Source: Callipepla californica brunnescens (Eukaryota > Chordata > Aves > Galliformes > Odontophoridae). Taken from it: DNA of 64,000 nucleotides. How positions within the stretch are numbered: position 1 is the first letter of the stretch; each line of letters opens with the position of its first letter. The notes beneath the pieces were generated by a model. It was not told where the DNA came from. It saw only the letters and a list, made by a program, of their open reading frames with translations, and ran no database searches. Where the stretch lies: contig JALIRH010000023.1 in NCBI GenBank assembly GCA_023055505.1, positions 11,404,271-11,468,270 on the forward strand, in the 5' to 3' direction. The translations under genes were made by a program, and so were the position numbers. Of this stretch, positions 36,101 to 51,100 are shown piece after piece.

Positions 36101-39100
36101 GCTCTGTAGATGAACTGTACCTACTTACAAATCCAAAGAAATAAGAATTTGAAAGCTAGGTGCCACGATGCTAATTCACATGTAGCTCACTTAGCACAGA
36201 ATTGATTTTAAATGGCAAACTTGAAGTACTTTAGATAGACTGGTAAATACTTACCATAAACAAGGTATATTTGGGGATGACTTTTTGGTAGGATTGCACT
36301 GTGCTTTCAGCAGCAATACTGCCCTTCTAATTGTCTGAGTAGCACCCATTATCATCACTGTTACATGACACGTTGTCTTCTATACATAATAACCACAGGA
36401 GCTTTCTTGGATGACCTATGTAATCAGCTTTATCCTTCAGTAAAAACAAACACATCCCAAACCAAAATCCAAAACCAACACCCCCTGCCAAAAGGGCTGG
36501 TGCAACACCTCTGTCATCATGCAAGGGCATTCATCATGCCCTGTGTAAAAGACATGCTGTAAAAACTTTATGAAATTCAGCTCTTCATCTAATTTATATT
36601 CTAAGCCTCAGAACATATGAAAACTCTAGAAATGCCAAGTACCATGATTCTCCCATTTGTCTGCTGCAGGTTTAAATACATTTTCATATTGTTAATTGTA
36701 TTTACACAGACAGCTCCCTTGAAAGCTGTGAGAAAAGTAAATCCTCCTAATATGCAATTAGACACTCATTATACTCAAGAATTGACTATACAGACTAAGG
36801 ACAGCGATCATAATATCCTCACTGACTCCGAATGTATTTCAAAGGAAACAACAGAATTATACAGAACAACTGCCTATATAAATACATCACTACTGCAGTT
36901 TTTGCTGGACAGAAGGGAAAAGCAGCCATTCTTTACCTCAAGAAATACTGTACATGAATAGGACTGCATTCATCAGTGATTATACAGGCCTATGTACTGA
37001 ATATACTACTTCGACACTGTAGAAATACACATTTCAACATTAATAGTTTTCACTTCTGGCTGTTCAAGAAGCGTTTAGATGAGGTGCTAAGGGATTTGAT
37101 TTAGTAGCTTGGTGGGTAGGGATGTGGTGTGAGGATGGTTGAACTAGGTGATCTTGTAGGTCCTTTCCAACCTAATGAATCTATGAATCTATGAATCATC
37201 GGGCTTTTTCTGGTTAAGATCAGATTATATCTGGGACTTGTATAATGGTTGTGTCATAACATTTCTTTCATAAATGAAACTAACAAGATTTGCTATCCGG
37301 TGTTTAAAGGTATCAGTCAACTACTCAACAGCTTCACTTTCAATCTCCAGCAAGTCTTGATGGCAAAGGTTTGAAAAAGTTAAAAGGTAAAACCTTTCAA
37401 TTCCTGAAACGCAAATTGAGTCGTGCATGTTTTGCCAATTAATTAATATGTGATGCTGACTGAAGAAATGTTAATGTCAACACTAAGAGCGTGTTATGGC
37501 ACTTACGTGTTTGTTGTCTCTGTTGTAACAGAGTCCCCTGACTTCCCAGGCCCCTGTATAGACTCCATGGCTGTGGAATAGAGAACTTTCTGCCCTCCAG
37601 GACGTTTCCCATCAGATGCGTTCTGGGAGCTCTCACCCTCTTTTTCCCTCATGTTACTGTTCAGTATGTGTATTCCCAGTAACAGACTGTAATCCATGAT
37701 CTTAAAACTTTCCAGAACCTGTGAACAAAGCAGAACAGGCTGCAGTGAAACAAGAAAAGGCTACACACAACTGCATTACGTGGCAGCATTGAGAACCCCA
37801 GTAAAAACAAGCCTTCATAGCACACTTCTCCCAGACTGGGAACATGTGCAACATGAGACCCAAAAAATCATCTTTTACTACTCCATAGGAATTAAATGCT
37901 AGTTATCTTGTTACCTCCATGCTTCTTCAAAAACTAAGGAAAGAAAGAATACAAACTTTGTAATAAAAACAGACACATTCACTCTTTTTGTTTGTTTGTT
38001 TGCTTATAGAATATAATGCATTAACAGCTCCACTACATACTTATGAACAACACAGTTTTTCTAAAGTCATCTCCAATGCTTGTTCCAGATTCTTTACGGA
38101 GAAATTCTGCCTATGATAAAGAAGTACTCTCCCCTCCAGTTCCTTTTTTAACACAAAAAGTATTCCTGAAGCATTTCCCAAAGCCAGAAAAACCTCTTAC
38201 TACTGCCCTCTCAGTGCTTTCTTCTCTAATGCATGTGTATCATATAATTCTTGTCAGTGACATCATTGTGAGATCTGCCATGCCTCCATTAAAATGCAAT
38301 ATATTCAAGTCAGCGTGTAAATGTGAAGTAAAAAAAGCAGTAATCACAACTACTACAGTAACAGAAACGTTAGCAGACAGGCTGGATTAGTACCCCCTAT
38401 ATTGGCAGAGAGAAATTAGTTGCAACAGGAAAAAAATGTGCAGTGCCATTCAACTCTCCTTCAATTCATGTAGCTCAGCAGTGATTTATGGTACGTTTTA
38501 GCACACAGTGCCCACATGTAATGGTGTAATTTTGGCTGAATTAAGAGGTAGCAGTACATCTTCTTACCTCAGCAGGAACAAAATGTGATGACAAATAAAG
38601 AGCAGTAACTCTTAATGTCAGCTTACCAAATGCATAAATATTTTTACACAAAACACTGAGTTGGCATGTGAACTCTATGACATATACTGCAAATCCAAAA
38701 TGAGATTTGTTGGCAACCTCCAGGAAAGGTTTAATGTTCTGTGAATTTGTGTAAGAAGGAGAAAGTAGTCTACAACTTAATACCCATCTCCAGAGATGAT
38801 TTTGACTTCAATGACCAAATATATGCAAAGAGGCAGGAAAGCTCCTTTCCACTCCATTTACATTTCTTACATACTTGTCAAAGTAACTAGAAGCTGAATT
38901 CTTTCCTGACAGCAGTATTTATTTCCATGAGACACAGTTTTCACATCACTGTTAGTACATAAAGAAAGCAGGAGTAACACAAAGTAACCTAAGCGTGGAA
39001 AGGCATGGACTCATATTGATTTCTAGAGAGAGAGAAGGAGATTAGACAACGTGGTAAGTTCGACCTTACTGAGAACATCCCACACCAAGGCAGGTTAGTT

Positions 39101-42100
39101 ATGAATGGGACAAGAAATACACACACGTAGGTATGGCTATTATCAGTCCAGAGCACCTTTTGAAAATGGAACCCACCCAGGCTTCAGGATGCAAGAAAAA
39201 AGCATATTTTAAATTACCATGTGACAACATAAGGAAGTGTTATTGCTCATTGTGTGCTAGTGGCTATTAGCTTCCTGTTTTATAATCACAAACTGCAAGA
39301 ACAGCACAGCAAATAGATGTGAAAGCCCAGACACTTGGCATCAGATAAATTCTACCATTTCCCTTAGCATTTGCTAGCTACTAAAATTTGCAAAGATTTT
39401 CTCATAGACGTTATTATATAATGCAGTCACTAAAACATGCAATCAGTAGAAGTCTGCTACCACATACTGAATTAGTTGCTGTGCTGGCTGAAAAAAATAC
39501 CAAAACAAGAAACACAACTCAATCGTCAATAAAATTACCTCAACAGATCAGCTAATAACACTGCTTATGCAAAGCCAGATTTCAGCAGCTTGTCAAGCTT
39601 GGAAAAAAGGCATTATCACTTTTTACAGTTATAATCCCTGGCAATTCTTCCTTCCTTACCCTCTTTTGAATTAGATTACATTACAGTCATTGTGATTTAA
39701 CTGCCTTTATTCATTACCCGCATTCAGGATTTGATGCAGCCTCATGGAAAGCTATGGTATTATGTGCTGGTCCTTCTTCCACAGGGGCCTCTCATGCATT
39801 AAAATTAATTTTTCTGGCTACATCAATTCATCACTGCCACTTAATCCCACAGAACTTATGCTGTAAAATGGACAGAAAAATCTTTCTGACAACTTATGAT
39901 TGTGTTCTAAAATCACTGGAAAGAAAAAGAAACACTAGAAAAGAAAAAAAAAAAAAAAAAAAGAGGCATTTTGCTATCCTAACTACTTTTCATAAGCAGT
40001 ATGAAGTTTTTTCTATAAAGATATTGAAATGATTTCCCAATCTATTGCAAAACAACAACAAAAACACTAAAAGAAACCACTGTTCTATAAAGGCATGTAT
40101 TTACAGCAAAATGAGAAAGTGAAAGAAACCCAATCTTCATTCACGTAACCATTCTGAGACATGCCTTGCCAGCAGAAAGGTACTGGGAATCTTTTGCAAG
40201 AACATTCTTTCTTGTACTTGGTAATGACCAATGAATGTTCTTGTCATTAACCCAACATGTACCTGTTTGTGCTGATGTATGTGTGTTTCTCACCAGGATG
40301 TTGTCAGCTGGCCACAACACAGCAGGGCAAGCTTCAGCTGCTGTGGCAGGCTCCAGCTGCTAAGCCTCCCAGACCCTTCCAGCCTTCAGAACAACCTTGT
40401 CTTCGCACTGCATAAAAGCCCAGTCAAGCTACATCTCAAAATACATTGTTTCTGAACAAGGAAAAGTAACTCCTCCAATTAGATTTTCTCCCTTCTAAGC
40501 TAATCAGATGTTGAAGTGTTCCATAGGCACCCTAGACAAAGTCACATCGAACGACTTCAGCCAGTAACTAAGAGAAAAAGGCATATATTCCTGATATGTA
40601 ATTTCCTTTCCATACTACATACAGCCCAAGGTGTGTTCCGACAGTGAAATTATGTTCATGCTGCTAACCATAAAAGGCTACTGCAAGTCAGCAGGCAAAT
40701 TTCACAGAATCAAAGAAAATACTACTTAAAAAAAGGTAATTTCAAAGTTTATGAAAAGAAAACTGGCAAGGCTTTAACCACAAAAGCAAGCATTTCCTCT
40801 CCTCTAAGAATTTCATAAAAGGGACATAAGAACTACTATAACAAATAATATGTATTTAAGAGCTAATTATTGATCACATTTCAACAAAATGAGAAGCATT
40901 TTCTTGTTTTGAAAAGAAAAATAAAGAACAGAATATCTCACAAAAACACGCACTTCTCAGAAGCAAGTGTACAAATGTCCAATGCCTTCTGACAGGCATC
41001 AAACTAAATAAAATTAACTTAGTTGAAAAGAATAAGAAAACCTTATCATTTAATGCACGACAAGAATTCCTGGTCTCAGAGTGAGCTGAGTTTTTAATCT
41101 GCGCAAAACAACGTCTGTCAGTGTTTTAAATCTTGACAGGTGTCCTCAGCAGGCCCACTAAGGTGACTGAGAAGAACAAATTCTGAGTTTACATGCGAGC
41201 TACTTAATATGCTTCATTAGGAAAACAAAAGCCACTCTTAAGTAACAAATGCAGATCACTAGTGCTCTTATAAACACTATATTGCTTTCTTCCTCACCCC
41301 TCCCCCCCCCCCCCCTTTTTTTTTTTTATGAAGATGTGGAATAAATCTTAAGGTTAGTTTTTAGAATATCATGTCTTTGCAATTTCTCTGGGGAATTTTA
41401 ACCTCAGGATAAACAAATGCTGTACAATGTGCATATACAGTTTTTCCATCTCCTCTATTTATACCCACTGAAAAGCGTTATGCAAGAGGAGGGAGAAATA
41501 CTGGGAACTGCATTCTCACTGATAAAAAGAGGTTATTGCAGCATATACAAACTGAGCAGACACTAAGTAAAGAGCAAAAGAACACTGCTTGGAAGAATTT
41601 CTTCCATTTGGCCAGATAGTACAGTTAACTGCGTGGACATAAATCCTTACTAGCCCTTTACAATTTTGTTTTCTCTTGGATCCACCAGCAGGTGGAAAGG
41701 GAAAACACCACCAGCCTATTTTTAATAGAACAGCCCGAATTCCTGCATATCACTACTTAAGGGCATTCTGCATCTGTGCGAGCACATGAAACAAAGATTT
41801 ACAAGAAAAAAAATTCCATGACTATCCTTCTGAAATTCATGTTTTCATTTCAGTTACACTAGTATGTTTTCCTACTGCAATTTTTAACATATACCCTATA
41901 AAACTCTTCTTACTTATACATTTGAACTGTAATTTCTTGTACCTGAGAACATGCCTGACGTCTCCTCCTATGCTTTCTACCCAGAAAGTAGTAGTTTGCA
42001 TATATGAAATTATCTAAGAGCTTCAGTAAAGACCAAGCTCACAAGAAAGGATACCCAGCCTTACTTTGACTTGGTAGCACCTATGAAAAATAAAACATTA

Positions 42101-45100
42101 CTATTGATTCAGTTCTAGCCTTTCTTACACAGAGTCATGCCCACATTACTTGCATCTAAAAATTCAGTGACATGGCTTATTCTTATTCTATATATAAATG
42201 TTCCTCCATACAGAATTCCTATGGGATTAGGTGTTTATAATAAAACACAACAGAGAGAACTTTGATGTTTGATGTGTTCAATTTTCTGTATCTCTAACAA
42301 AATAACAACAACAACAAAAAAGTGAAAATGCACCTTAGATTCTTTCACTGACTTTTGTTTTGCTTAGTATTTGCTTAAAGCTGTTGTATCTCTGTCTCAC
42401 TCTGATAAGAACAGTTCCTGTTAATTGTCAGAATGGAATTTTATTTGGTAATCAGAGAATTTGCCTCGTTTTTAGTAACTTACAGTTTCACACAGTAATA
42501 AGCATAAATAACAGCAGAATTACTACAAATAAAATACAGTTTAAGTGGCAGTTATTTAAACATCTATCTTCTGATACTCTCGGTATTTACCATTATATAA
42601 AATACAGGCACTTTGGCTTCAGAAATTTGATGCGAATAAAGCTTCAAAGAAAACATTTTCAGTGAAGGTGTTCAGGCCAGTAGAATGTGTACCAGTGAAC
42701 ATTTTGGTTGCATTCCCTCCCTACTCCCAGTCACTACAATAGTGCCTGCACACAGGAACATGATAGCTATACTAAGTCTCCATGACAGTATGGAATTTGA
42801 AAGCTAGTTCGAATTTCCAACTGTATTTACTCTCCTTTACCATAAACCTATTAATCCATATGAACAATGTAATATTACAATTTTTCACTTATCTAGGATG
42901 CAAACAGCACAAAGAAGTATGTGGATAAAGCTTTCAGCTCCTACCACCTTGACAGCAAACACAACAAGTGGGGGGACACTGGAGCTGGATGTAAAACACA
43001 GTCAACCTGTACATGACCTGAAACAGACAATCCGGAATGGAAACTGGAAGCAGCAGCCTGTGATAGATTTCCACAAGTCCCTCAGCTTCATCCTCTATCT
43101 CAATAGGTATCCTCTTATTGCTGCACAGAGGAGCAATGCATGCAGACTAACTCTCCAGCCATGGCCCACCTCTGCCATACCTGCCAGCAGACTCCCCGGG
43201 GACTGAGCTGAGAAGATGCACCAGGAGGGCAGCTTGGCTGAGAAAGCCACAGCATGGCTCCAATGTCAGAAGACAACATATCAGCTGGGACAAAACGGAC
43301 AGGCTACAAAGAAGGAACTGAGACGGGTGACCTGTACAAGTAGAGACTGTATACATACTATCTTTTCGAGGTGAGGTGTTTTAAGAGGTTTCAAGGGCAG
43401 CAAAAAGACTTTCTACAGCTACAACAGCACTAAAAGGCTGACCAAGGAAAATGTCAGCTTGCTGCCGGGCTGGGTGTGCCTGTGACAGCAGGCACAGATC
43501 AGACAGTTCCTCACCATGTTCTCTGCTGCCAGCAGAAAGGCCTGCCAGGCTTCTTGCTTACCAGCTGGGGATATTAATATTAAAGAAGCAAGAATAGAAA
43601 GAGCTGCTTACTGACTCTGATGTTCCATACAGCACTCAAGTAACACATGCCAAGGCTTAACCAAGAGCTTCTAACAAAGCTGGAAGAGTCCGCCTTCATA
43701 CACAAGTTAACTATAAATTCACATTTTTACTTTCCAGTTGTGTCCCCCATTTTAGATTGTTTATTATTTTCCATGTAGCAGGTTACTCTCCAAGCTTTGC
43801 CTGGGTAAGTAACCTTCTACAAGCGGAGGAGGGTACACAAAAGGGTGTCCAGATGTGACACGCTGATGCATTCTGCATTATCACACATGGCAGTAACTCA
43901 GGAAATGCTCACTGCAAGAGGCTACAAAAAGAACAATGCACGATGTTAGATTAATGTCTAATGCTGAACATGCAGCTGAATGTTAGCTCACCCAGCTTTA
44001 CAAATCAAGCGTAACACATTGCAGAATTCTGTGTTAATTAAACAAAAAGTACTACTCATGTGCAAAAAAAACACTTTTCCATCTTGCACCAGAGGTGGCA
44101 GTGAACCAACTGATGTGCTGGATGCCCCTTCTATACCTTCTTCCATCTAAGCATTTTTCTGTTTTATTTCCAAAAATTATTACGTAAGTCTTTTCTTTCC
44201 ACATCCCCCTTTGATTCCTTTGGACCTCTGTGGGATTTGAATAGCTCCTCTTTTTTCTAACTTTACATTTTCCTTTTCTTTTACAACAATTCTATCTACA
44301 AGAGACACTGATTCCAGTCGCCAGGGTCACAATGGCAGACACCCCTCACTACCTCAAAAATCTTATCGAACAGTGCCTTTCAGCTTGGGGAACTGCTCCT
44401 GAGACTGCTGCCACAAGACGCACCTCCATCACTCAGCTTTTCAGTTTCTGTCCACTTAGGAGACAGACTCACCAAAGCAGTACTGATCTTGCAACTCTTC
44501 ACTCAACACTCTTCAGTCTTACGTATCAACAGTACTACAGGTCTATGTGCTGTGCATCAGAAAAGATTCATTAAAATCAAATAAATAGAAAGCAGTAATA
44601 AGAAATTTTTGAGCTACTCTCACAGATATAGCTGTACTTCCACAAACGGGTCTTAAATCCTATTAACTAACTAAAACACAATCACCATCAATGCTTTAAC
44701 ATTCTTTGCTTTTTCTAATTTAACTGCACGGAGTAGGACTTGGCAACGCAGAGAGCCATATCCTGCTCCCTGTTTTGTTGAAGGAAGTCTAAAACAGATG
44801 TGAACACAAAAGCTGACATCATCAGTAAGTTTTACTTACTCGACAATCCCGCTGCAATGTTTTCATTAATGCACTGTGAGTCTCGGAGTCAAAATACAAC
44901 CCCTCATGCATGTCTTGCAAGAAATCCAAGTCTTTGAATGTTGGGTTGGACTTCTCCCTCTCTTTTCTTGATGCTCGCCGTTTATACGTGGAGCCTTTCA
45001 AGTCATATGTGAAGTGCATTCTCAAGGCTCGTGGCAAAACATTGTTCATTACAACAATTCTAATATTAATGCCTCCTGACTGAACACAGTACAGCCCATA

Positions 45101-48100
45101 AAATTTGGGTAGAAGAGTCCTTGGATTCTGGTTCAGATTCTAGAATAAAAAAGATACTTTTAAATATGTTTATTTAGATTAACATACACTCTTGTAAGTT
45201 ACTTTTATGCCAAAGAACAGTAACAAACGGCAAGAGAACAGAACATGTTTTCCTTTTGAGTGCAGTTTCCTTGAACAATTGATTTTCTTAAACACAACAA
45301 CTATTCTGAGAAGAAACTGAAAGCGAGAGGTCTACCATGGAACAAACCCACTGTGAAGCCCAGAGGCTTCACAAACCATACTGTTTTTTCAATGAAAAGG
45401 GTAAAACAGAATTCTTGAAAGAAAAAATAAAAAAAGGACGCTGCTACCAATGCACACTGCTTCTTGCCTGGTGGTTCCAATTTAGTTTGAACTGCCACAG
45501 TCACACTGCCTGGCATGCACTGTCCTGCAAATAGCAGTGCATCTCTGATTCTGCATGTATGGCAGGTTTCTCTTTCCCACATCCCATGGAAGTATAGACT
45601 GAGCTAAACGTAAACACAGTCCAAAGATTTAATTCATTATTCTGATCTGAACTTTCGCATTTTACATGTGGGAAGAAGTCTGGGTCAAGTGTAGTTCTCA
45701 TAGCCCTAACATGGCTTCTGAAAAAGAAGAGTCCCTGTCTCCATGAGGCTTTTCGTAATGAAGGTTAGTGCCAAATGATCAGGCTGTCTCCACATGAGTC
45801 AGAGGTCATAACAGAATCACGACATATCATCAAAATAGAAAGGTGTTAAATGATCCAAATGCCATAGTAGGTTAAAAAAAAAAAAAAAAAAAAGAACACA
45901 TCCTTCTGAACACAACTTCCCTCAGTTTTTGGCATGAAAACACCAGGAGGGGAAAAGCTAGTTCAAGTCTTGCATTATTACGAGTTACAATATATACCTA
46001 TGTGAATAAACTGCTTTCATGGAAACAGATTAAAGCTTTACATCTCAGAAACCTTTGCATATGTTAAGAGCAAGAATAAAGTTTCTAGAAACAAAGAAAA
46101 ATAGTCTTACATTTACTTGCAATAACACTCAAATTTACACTGAGCTGATTATCCTGATTACAAACAACAAGAAAAAGGAGTACCTGTTGTTGTTTTTTTT
46201 TATGCTATCGCAGCATCAGTTTTTTATTAAAGAAACACTGAATTGCTGTTATATTACTGTTACACTTAGTACAAGTGGGAGGGTAACATTTTTAGTGCTT
46301 GCTTAGGAAAACAAAAAAGAAAAGAAAATCTGGCCAACAATAATTAAAGGTGTTGTATTTGAAAGCCTTGTATACTGCCCAGAAGAATCTCTATTCATAT
46401 GCATAGTGAGTAGCTTTCATTGAAAAAAAAAAAAAAAAGAAAAAAAAAAGGAAAAAGAAAAACTGATTTATTTTGGACTGATGATTTCCATTTCTAACAC
46501 ATGACACACATAAAACATTACAATCAACTTAGCATTAGCTCTCAGAAAAGCTCCACTTAAAACTTAGGTATTGAACAAACTACATGGGTAAGAATACTTT
46601 CAACACTGTTATTTTAATACATGAGAAATGGAAGTAGTCCAGAAACAAAAGAGAAACTGACCCGTCTAGTTTCTTTGTCCACTCTGATTGAAAGGCAGAG
46701 GGCAGACAAACAAAAAATGGAGAAAAGAGGTTGAATTAGAAATTGAGGATTCTTATTACTAGCTTATAAGAAGCAAAGTTTGGAAGCATTTTAGAAGATG
46801 AAGTTTGGCTTCATCCTGAACACTAAAGGAATAACAACTGTTATCTTAAATGCATTCTTGACTAATAACCATTGTTTCTGATGGATGTGGGAGCACAAAT
46901 CTGAAAGGTAAAAAATGTTAAAAAAAAATGTTATGAAAAATATGGGTAAAGTCATGAAATTAAACTGCATCCTTAAAAGTGTGATCTGAAACTCGATATA
47001 TACAGGTACTAATTAAAAAGGTGGAACAAACTTCAATTACTTACCATATAATAACCTGGCAAGAGCTTTTGAAGAAACTCAGCCTCTTTGTGTTGAACAG
47101 TTTTGATGATGAACTCGTCATCACTAGTTACAAAAAATAAGGACCCACTGGCACCTGGATTGGATAGTTCAATTAAAGGCTCACTGCAGATTGAATACTG
47201 TAAGAAAAAAAAAGGTTTTTTAATGGCAATGCACACATTACTCAAATGGAATTTTGATACAATGAACTGCAGCTGCAAATTGACACAGAGGAGTCAAGGA
47301 GCTCTATCCTTCAGGCTTCAATGGCAAGAATACTACTGTACCACACGCTGGGTCACAATACTTTGAGGACACACTGCACAGTTAGGGAAGCAGAATAACT
47401 TTCCACATATCATCCCTCTGCGTGAACCACTGCTCCAGATTAATTCCCTAAGCGAGCGAGGTGGAAACAATTCATCCTCACACCATCAGCACTGCCAGTC
47501 CGTGAACATGAAGATGGTATTTTCTTTGCAACTGTTCACTTTTCACAGATATTTATTTATGAAGCACATGTGGGAAGTATGTCAGAAAAAGACACAAGGA
47601 GTACAAGTGTTGTACAACACACAAATAAGTAATTCATGTTCTATGCAACCAGGGTTGATATCATGAGATATCATCTCAGTATAACTGCTAATGTAGTTTT
47701 CTGATAACTTACCTGCTTGAAACAGGATAACTAAGTATCAGCAAGTAGGAAAAAAAATGCATTATTGACCATTTTTCGAGGCTTAGACAGGCATTCTCTT
47801 TACAGAGACTCAGTAATACTTACAATCACATTACGGAGGAAGAAGTAACAAATGAGTATTCTTTACTAGGAGAACAGTCCTCACACAGAGGCTAATGCAC
47901 ACTTATTAACCTTCCACTAATTTACACTTTCTGCCTCATTCAAACTAAGTGGAGAAAAGATACTAAGCTCCAGAAACAGAGAAATCATAAAACTCAAGAG
48001 CTTATTTGAAATATAGTAACATTAAGCTTTTCTTCACACACACTTTTCTTCTGTTATATATCAGTGGCTTCAGATATTAGGTGACCTAGCATGCAGTCCA

Positions 48101-51100
48101 ACAGTGCAAGACTTCAGTCTCTGAAAGAAATAAAACTACACAGGACCTGAATTATGAGCAATGCAAGCACCAAGAAATCATTCTTAGCAGCGCAGCAGGT
48201 CAGAACAAAAGGAATAACTGTTTCAGTAACAATGTAAACTTGGCTTACTGGATCAGTGCCTGAGATGAGCTAGGCATTTCCACAGGAGAAAAAAATAAAA
48301 GAAGGAAAAAGAAACAAAATCAACAAAATCCAAAAAGTTTTACTTACTGAAAACCATTTTCATTAAATTTAACCAGAATCTGGCCAGTGATTTCAGACAG
48401 TTGTGATAGCAAAGAAAACTGATAAAAGAAAATGTAGCAAATGTGGGGTTTTTTTTGACACTTAAGCTAAGGAAGCACACTTCCCATGTGGTCAGATCAC
48501 TACCTTGTGCATTTTCTTATAAGTGGTGCCAGCTGAGATTTTTCACATTCTTGGAATTTTTAAGACGTGTGCGTGCCATAAGAATTTTGCCAGATCCTCC
48601 CTCTGCTTTAATGTTCACTTAGTTCCAATTAATGAGAGCTTTTTGTTGCCTGCAATGGTCTCATAAAAGAACAGCACTAGTAATCTATAAAGCTACATAG
48701 GCCTTCAGAACAAAGCACTGGATTCCAAATCTTTCTTGACAGAATATATAAAGATACACTAACAATATTAATCACTGTAAGCATATGATTTTTTTCTTTT
48801 ATTATCTTAAACATTAAACACAATTTCAACTGTAAGCAAGACCTACAAACCTCCACTGTATGCTGGTTATTTTACAGTTGAGTTAATTCCTGTAAAATAA
48901 AAGCCTAAACACCAAACAAATTTTTTAACTGCTGGAGACTAAGTGAAATAAAAAACTGAAAACTACCAAAACTCCCCAAACCCCAGCACTTAAAGGACTT
49001 TGTGATCAAGAATTCCCACACAAAGGTAAAACCATAAATCTTCTAGGCTCTGTTGATTTGCGGAACAAACTCTATAACTCAACTGAAAGTTATAAAGCAG
49101 GTATGTACTTCACCAGCAGATGCGGGGAGATAACTCTGCCCAACTCACACATCTACTGTCTAACAACAGTTCCTTAGAGTGTACAGGTATGGATATACAT
49201 AAACACCTCATACATATTTATAACCTATCCCAGCTTCATATTACATTGAGTTCTAGAAGGGTCTCTTCAAGCTTGTGCTTGTACAGTGTCTCCTGTTGCC
49301 CGTGGGTTGTGGTCTCAGGGATGAATAAATACTCCTCTCCCTTGTGAACTCTCCATGAACTAAATATGTTTGCAAGCACAGTCCCACCAGGCAGAATGGA
49401 GCTGGCCTTCAGCAGATGCTTACATTCCAGACCCTCTCTTATCAGTAAGCTTTTGCCAGTCAGTTCCTTCCCTAGTGACATCCAGGGTCTTCAAGCCTTC
49501 ACTAACAAACAGTGTAAATCCTGGCAAGCTATGTCTTTCCTAATATGGTGTTCATTTATAATGAACCCAGTCCTTCTACGTTTCTCCCTTCCTAGTGTAT
49601 GTATACTTACTGCTCATCACCGTCATTGCAAATTAACCACGTAAGCCTACTTTCACTTGCTCTAATCCTCCCCTTATTTTGTTTTAGTTTCTCTCTCCTC
49701 TCTCCCTGTTGAAACATAAATTTGCATGCTCTTACAGTAAAGCATGCCATTTTAGATTCTGGACAAGTATTATGGTCACTGCACGGAAAATCCAGAGTTT
49801 ACAAAAGTAAGTAGGACTACTGAGTCAGAATCCCAACACGTGCTACTGAGAGGAATACTGTGATCACAACCAATTGGGAACAGCATCCCAAACTAATTAC
49901 ACTACACCTCTGATCACAACTGCCTCTGGGCCACAATGGTCTACAACCTGCTCTGTTTGCAATGTGACGCCCATTTAGAGTCAGAAACAACAAAAATGGA
50001 TTCTACCTTACTTGCAGAGTAAGTACAACTCAATGGATGCCTGCACTTACAACAACACACTGAAATTCCAACAGAATTAAAAAAAGAAAAAAGCTGAAGG
50101 AAATCTGCTTTAGTATTTTTAAGAAGAAAAGTGGTACACTACTGAAACTGTTAAACCCTCAGCAATCTGGGGTACTGTGCTCAACTTTCCCTCACTTTAG
50201 GGAAAGAGGAACCTACAGCAGCAGGGGAAGAAATGTCCCAGACACACTGTCCCAGACACACTTCCCCCACACAGCAGCACAGAGAAGCTTCATTCTCTTC
50301 TTCCACCAGAAATCAGAAGTAGCTTCTAAAGTTTCTCAACAACTGCCCAAACTGAGTGAAAACTCAGAAGTAAGAATGAAAAATGCCCTTCTACAAGGTC
50401 TGCGTGGAAACAAGATGTCAGCTTTATTCAGCTTTTGCTTGTCTTTGACCACTTAAATGCTTTCACCATTTCTAGCTCTTTAAATAAGAGGTGCTCATTT
50501 TCTTTGGTGTGTTCAGCTCTTTAGAGGAGAAAAATAATCCAAAACAAGTTGCCTTAACTGGAAACTGCCAACAGTGATCAGTCATCTGTGATTTTGTAGC
50601 TGAACAAAGCGGCACAAATTTCCATCAACAGCAAGCATGGTCTTTTTGTAATCTTTAATTTATGCTACTGCAGATATTTCTTCAGCTGGAATAAAAATTG
50701 TAGGTGACAGTATTTACAAAGTACAGTCTTTACGTGAAGCTGTCAGCACAGCCTGAATACTCAGTATTTCTCTAGGTCCGCAAAAGGAAATAGAACATTT
50801 TATATTAAAAAAAAAAACTCTATAAAACTTCAGCTCAACAGCATTTCCTAGCAGCTATCATCTGTAATTCAAAGGAATTATCCGTACTTACACGTAAGTA
50901 CCGCCTGAAGGCTAGTAAAACCAGTTCCACACACAGTGCTACAAAATCAAAATCAGGCACTTGTGTTCAACATAAATAAAAGCAATAGCGGCTATGTTTT
51001 GCTTTTAAGATCACTGCTTACATTGTGTTTAAACACACAGTCTGTGAAGAAATATATTACATAATATTCCAACACCATTTAATGCACTACTTTTTATTCA

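Larger units (their letters stand above)
37719..44839 (-). other. PIP5K1B: PIP5K1B intron
   Basis: 7.1 kb. No CR1 copy recognised. Contains an A run at 39943-39961, a C14-T11 tract at 41302-41326 and a less AT-rich stretch at 42897-43560 without clear identity. The intronless PABIR1 gene found in a human PIP5K1B intron is not seen. Confidence 0.75.

Noticed and set aside
36617..36961. 114-codon plus open frame in a PIP5K1B intron
   Set aside because: No similarity recognised and no splice or promoter context; probably chance.
44088..44110. CTCF-like word (ccagaggtggcag)
   Set aside because: The spacing does not fit the consensus when aligned base by base.
44822..45049. 75-residue minus frame as an independent small gene
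   Set aside because: It is the 3' part of a PIP5K1B exon read through the donor site.
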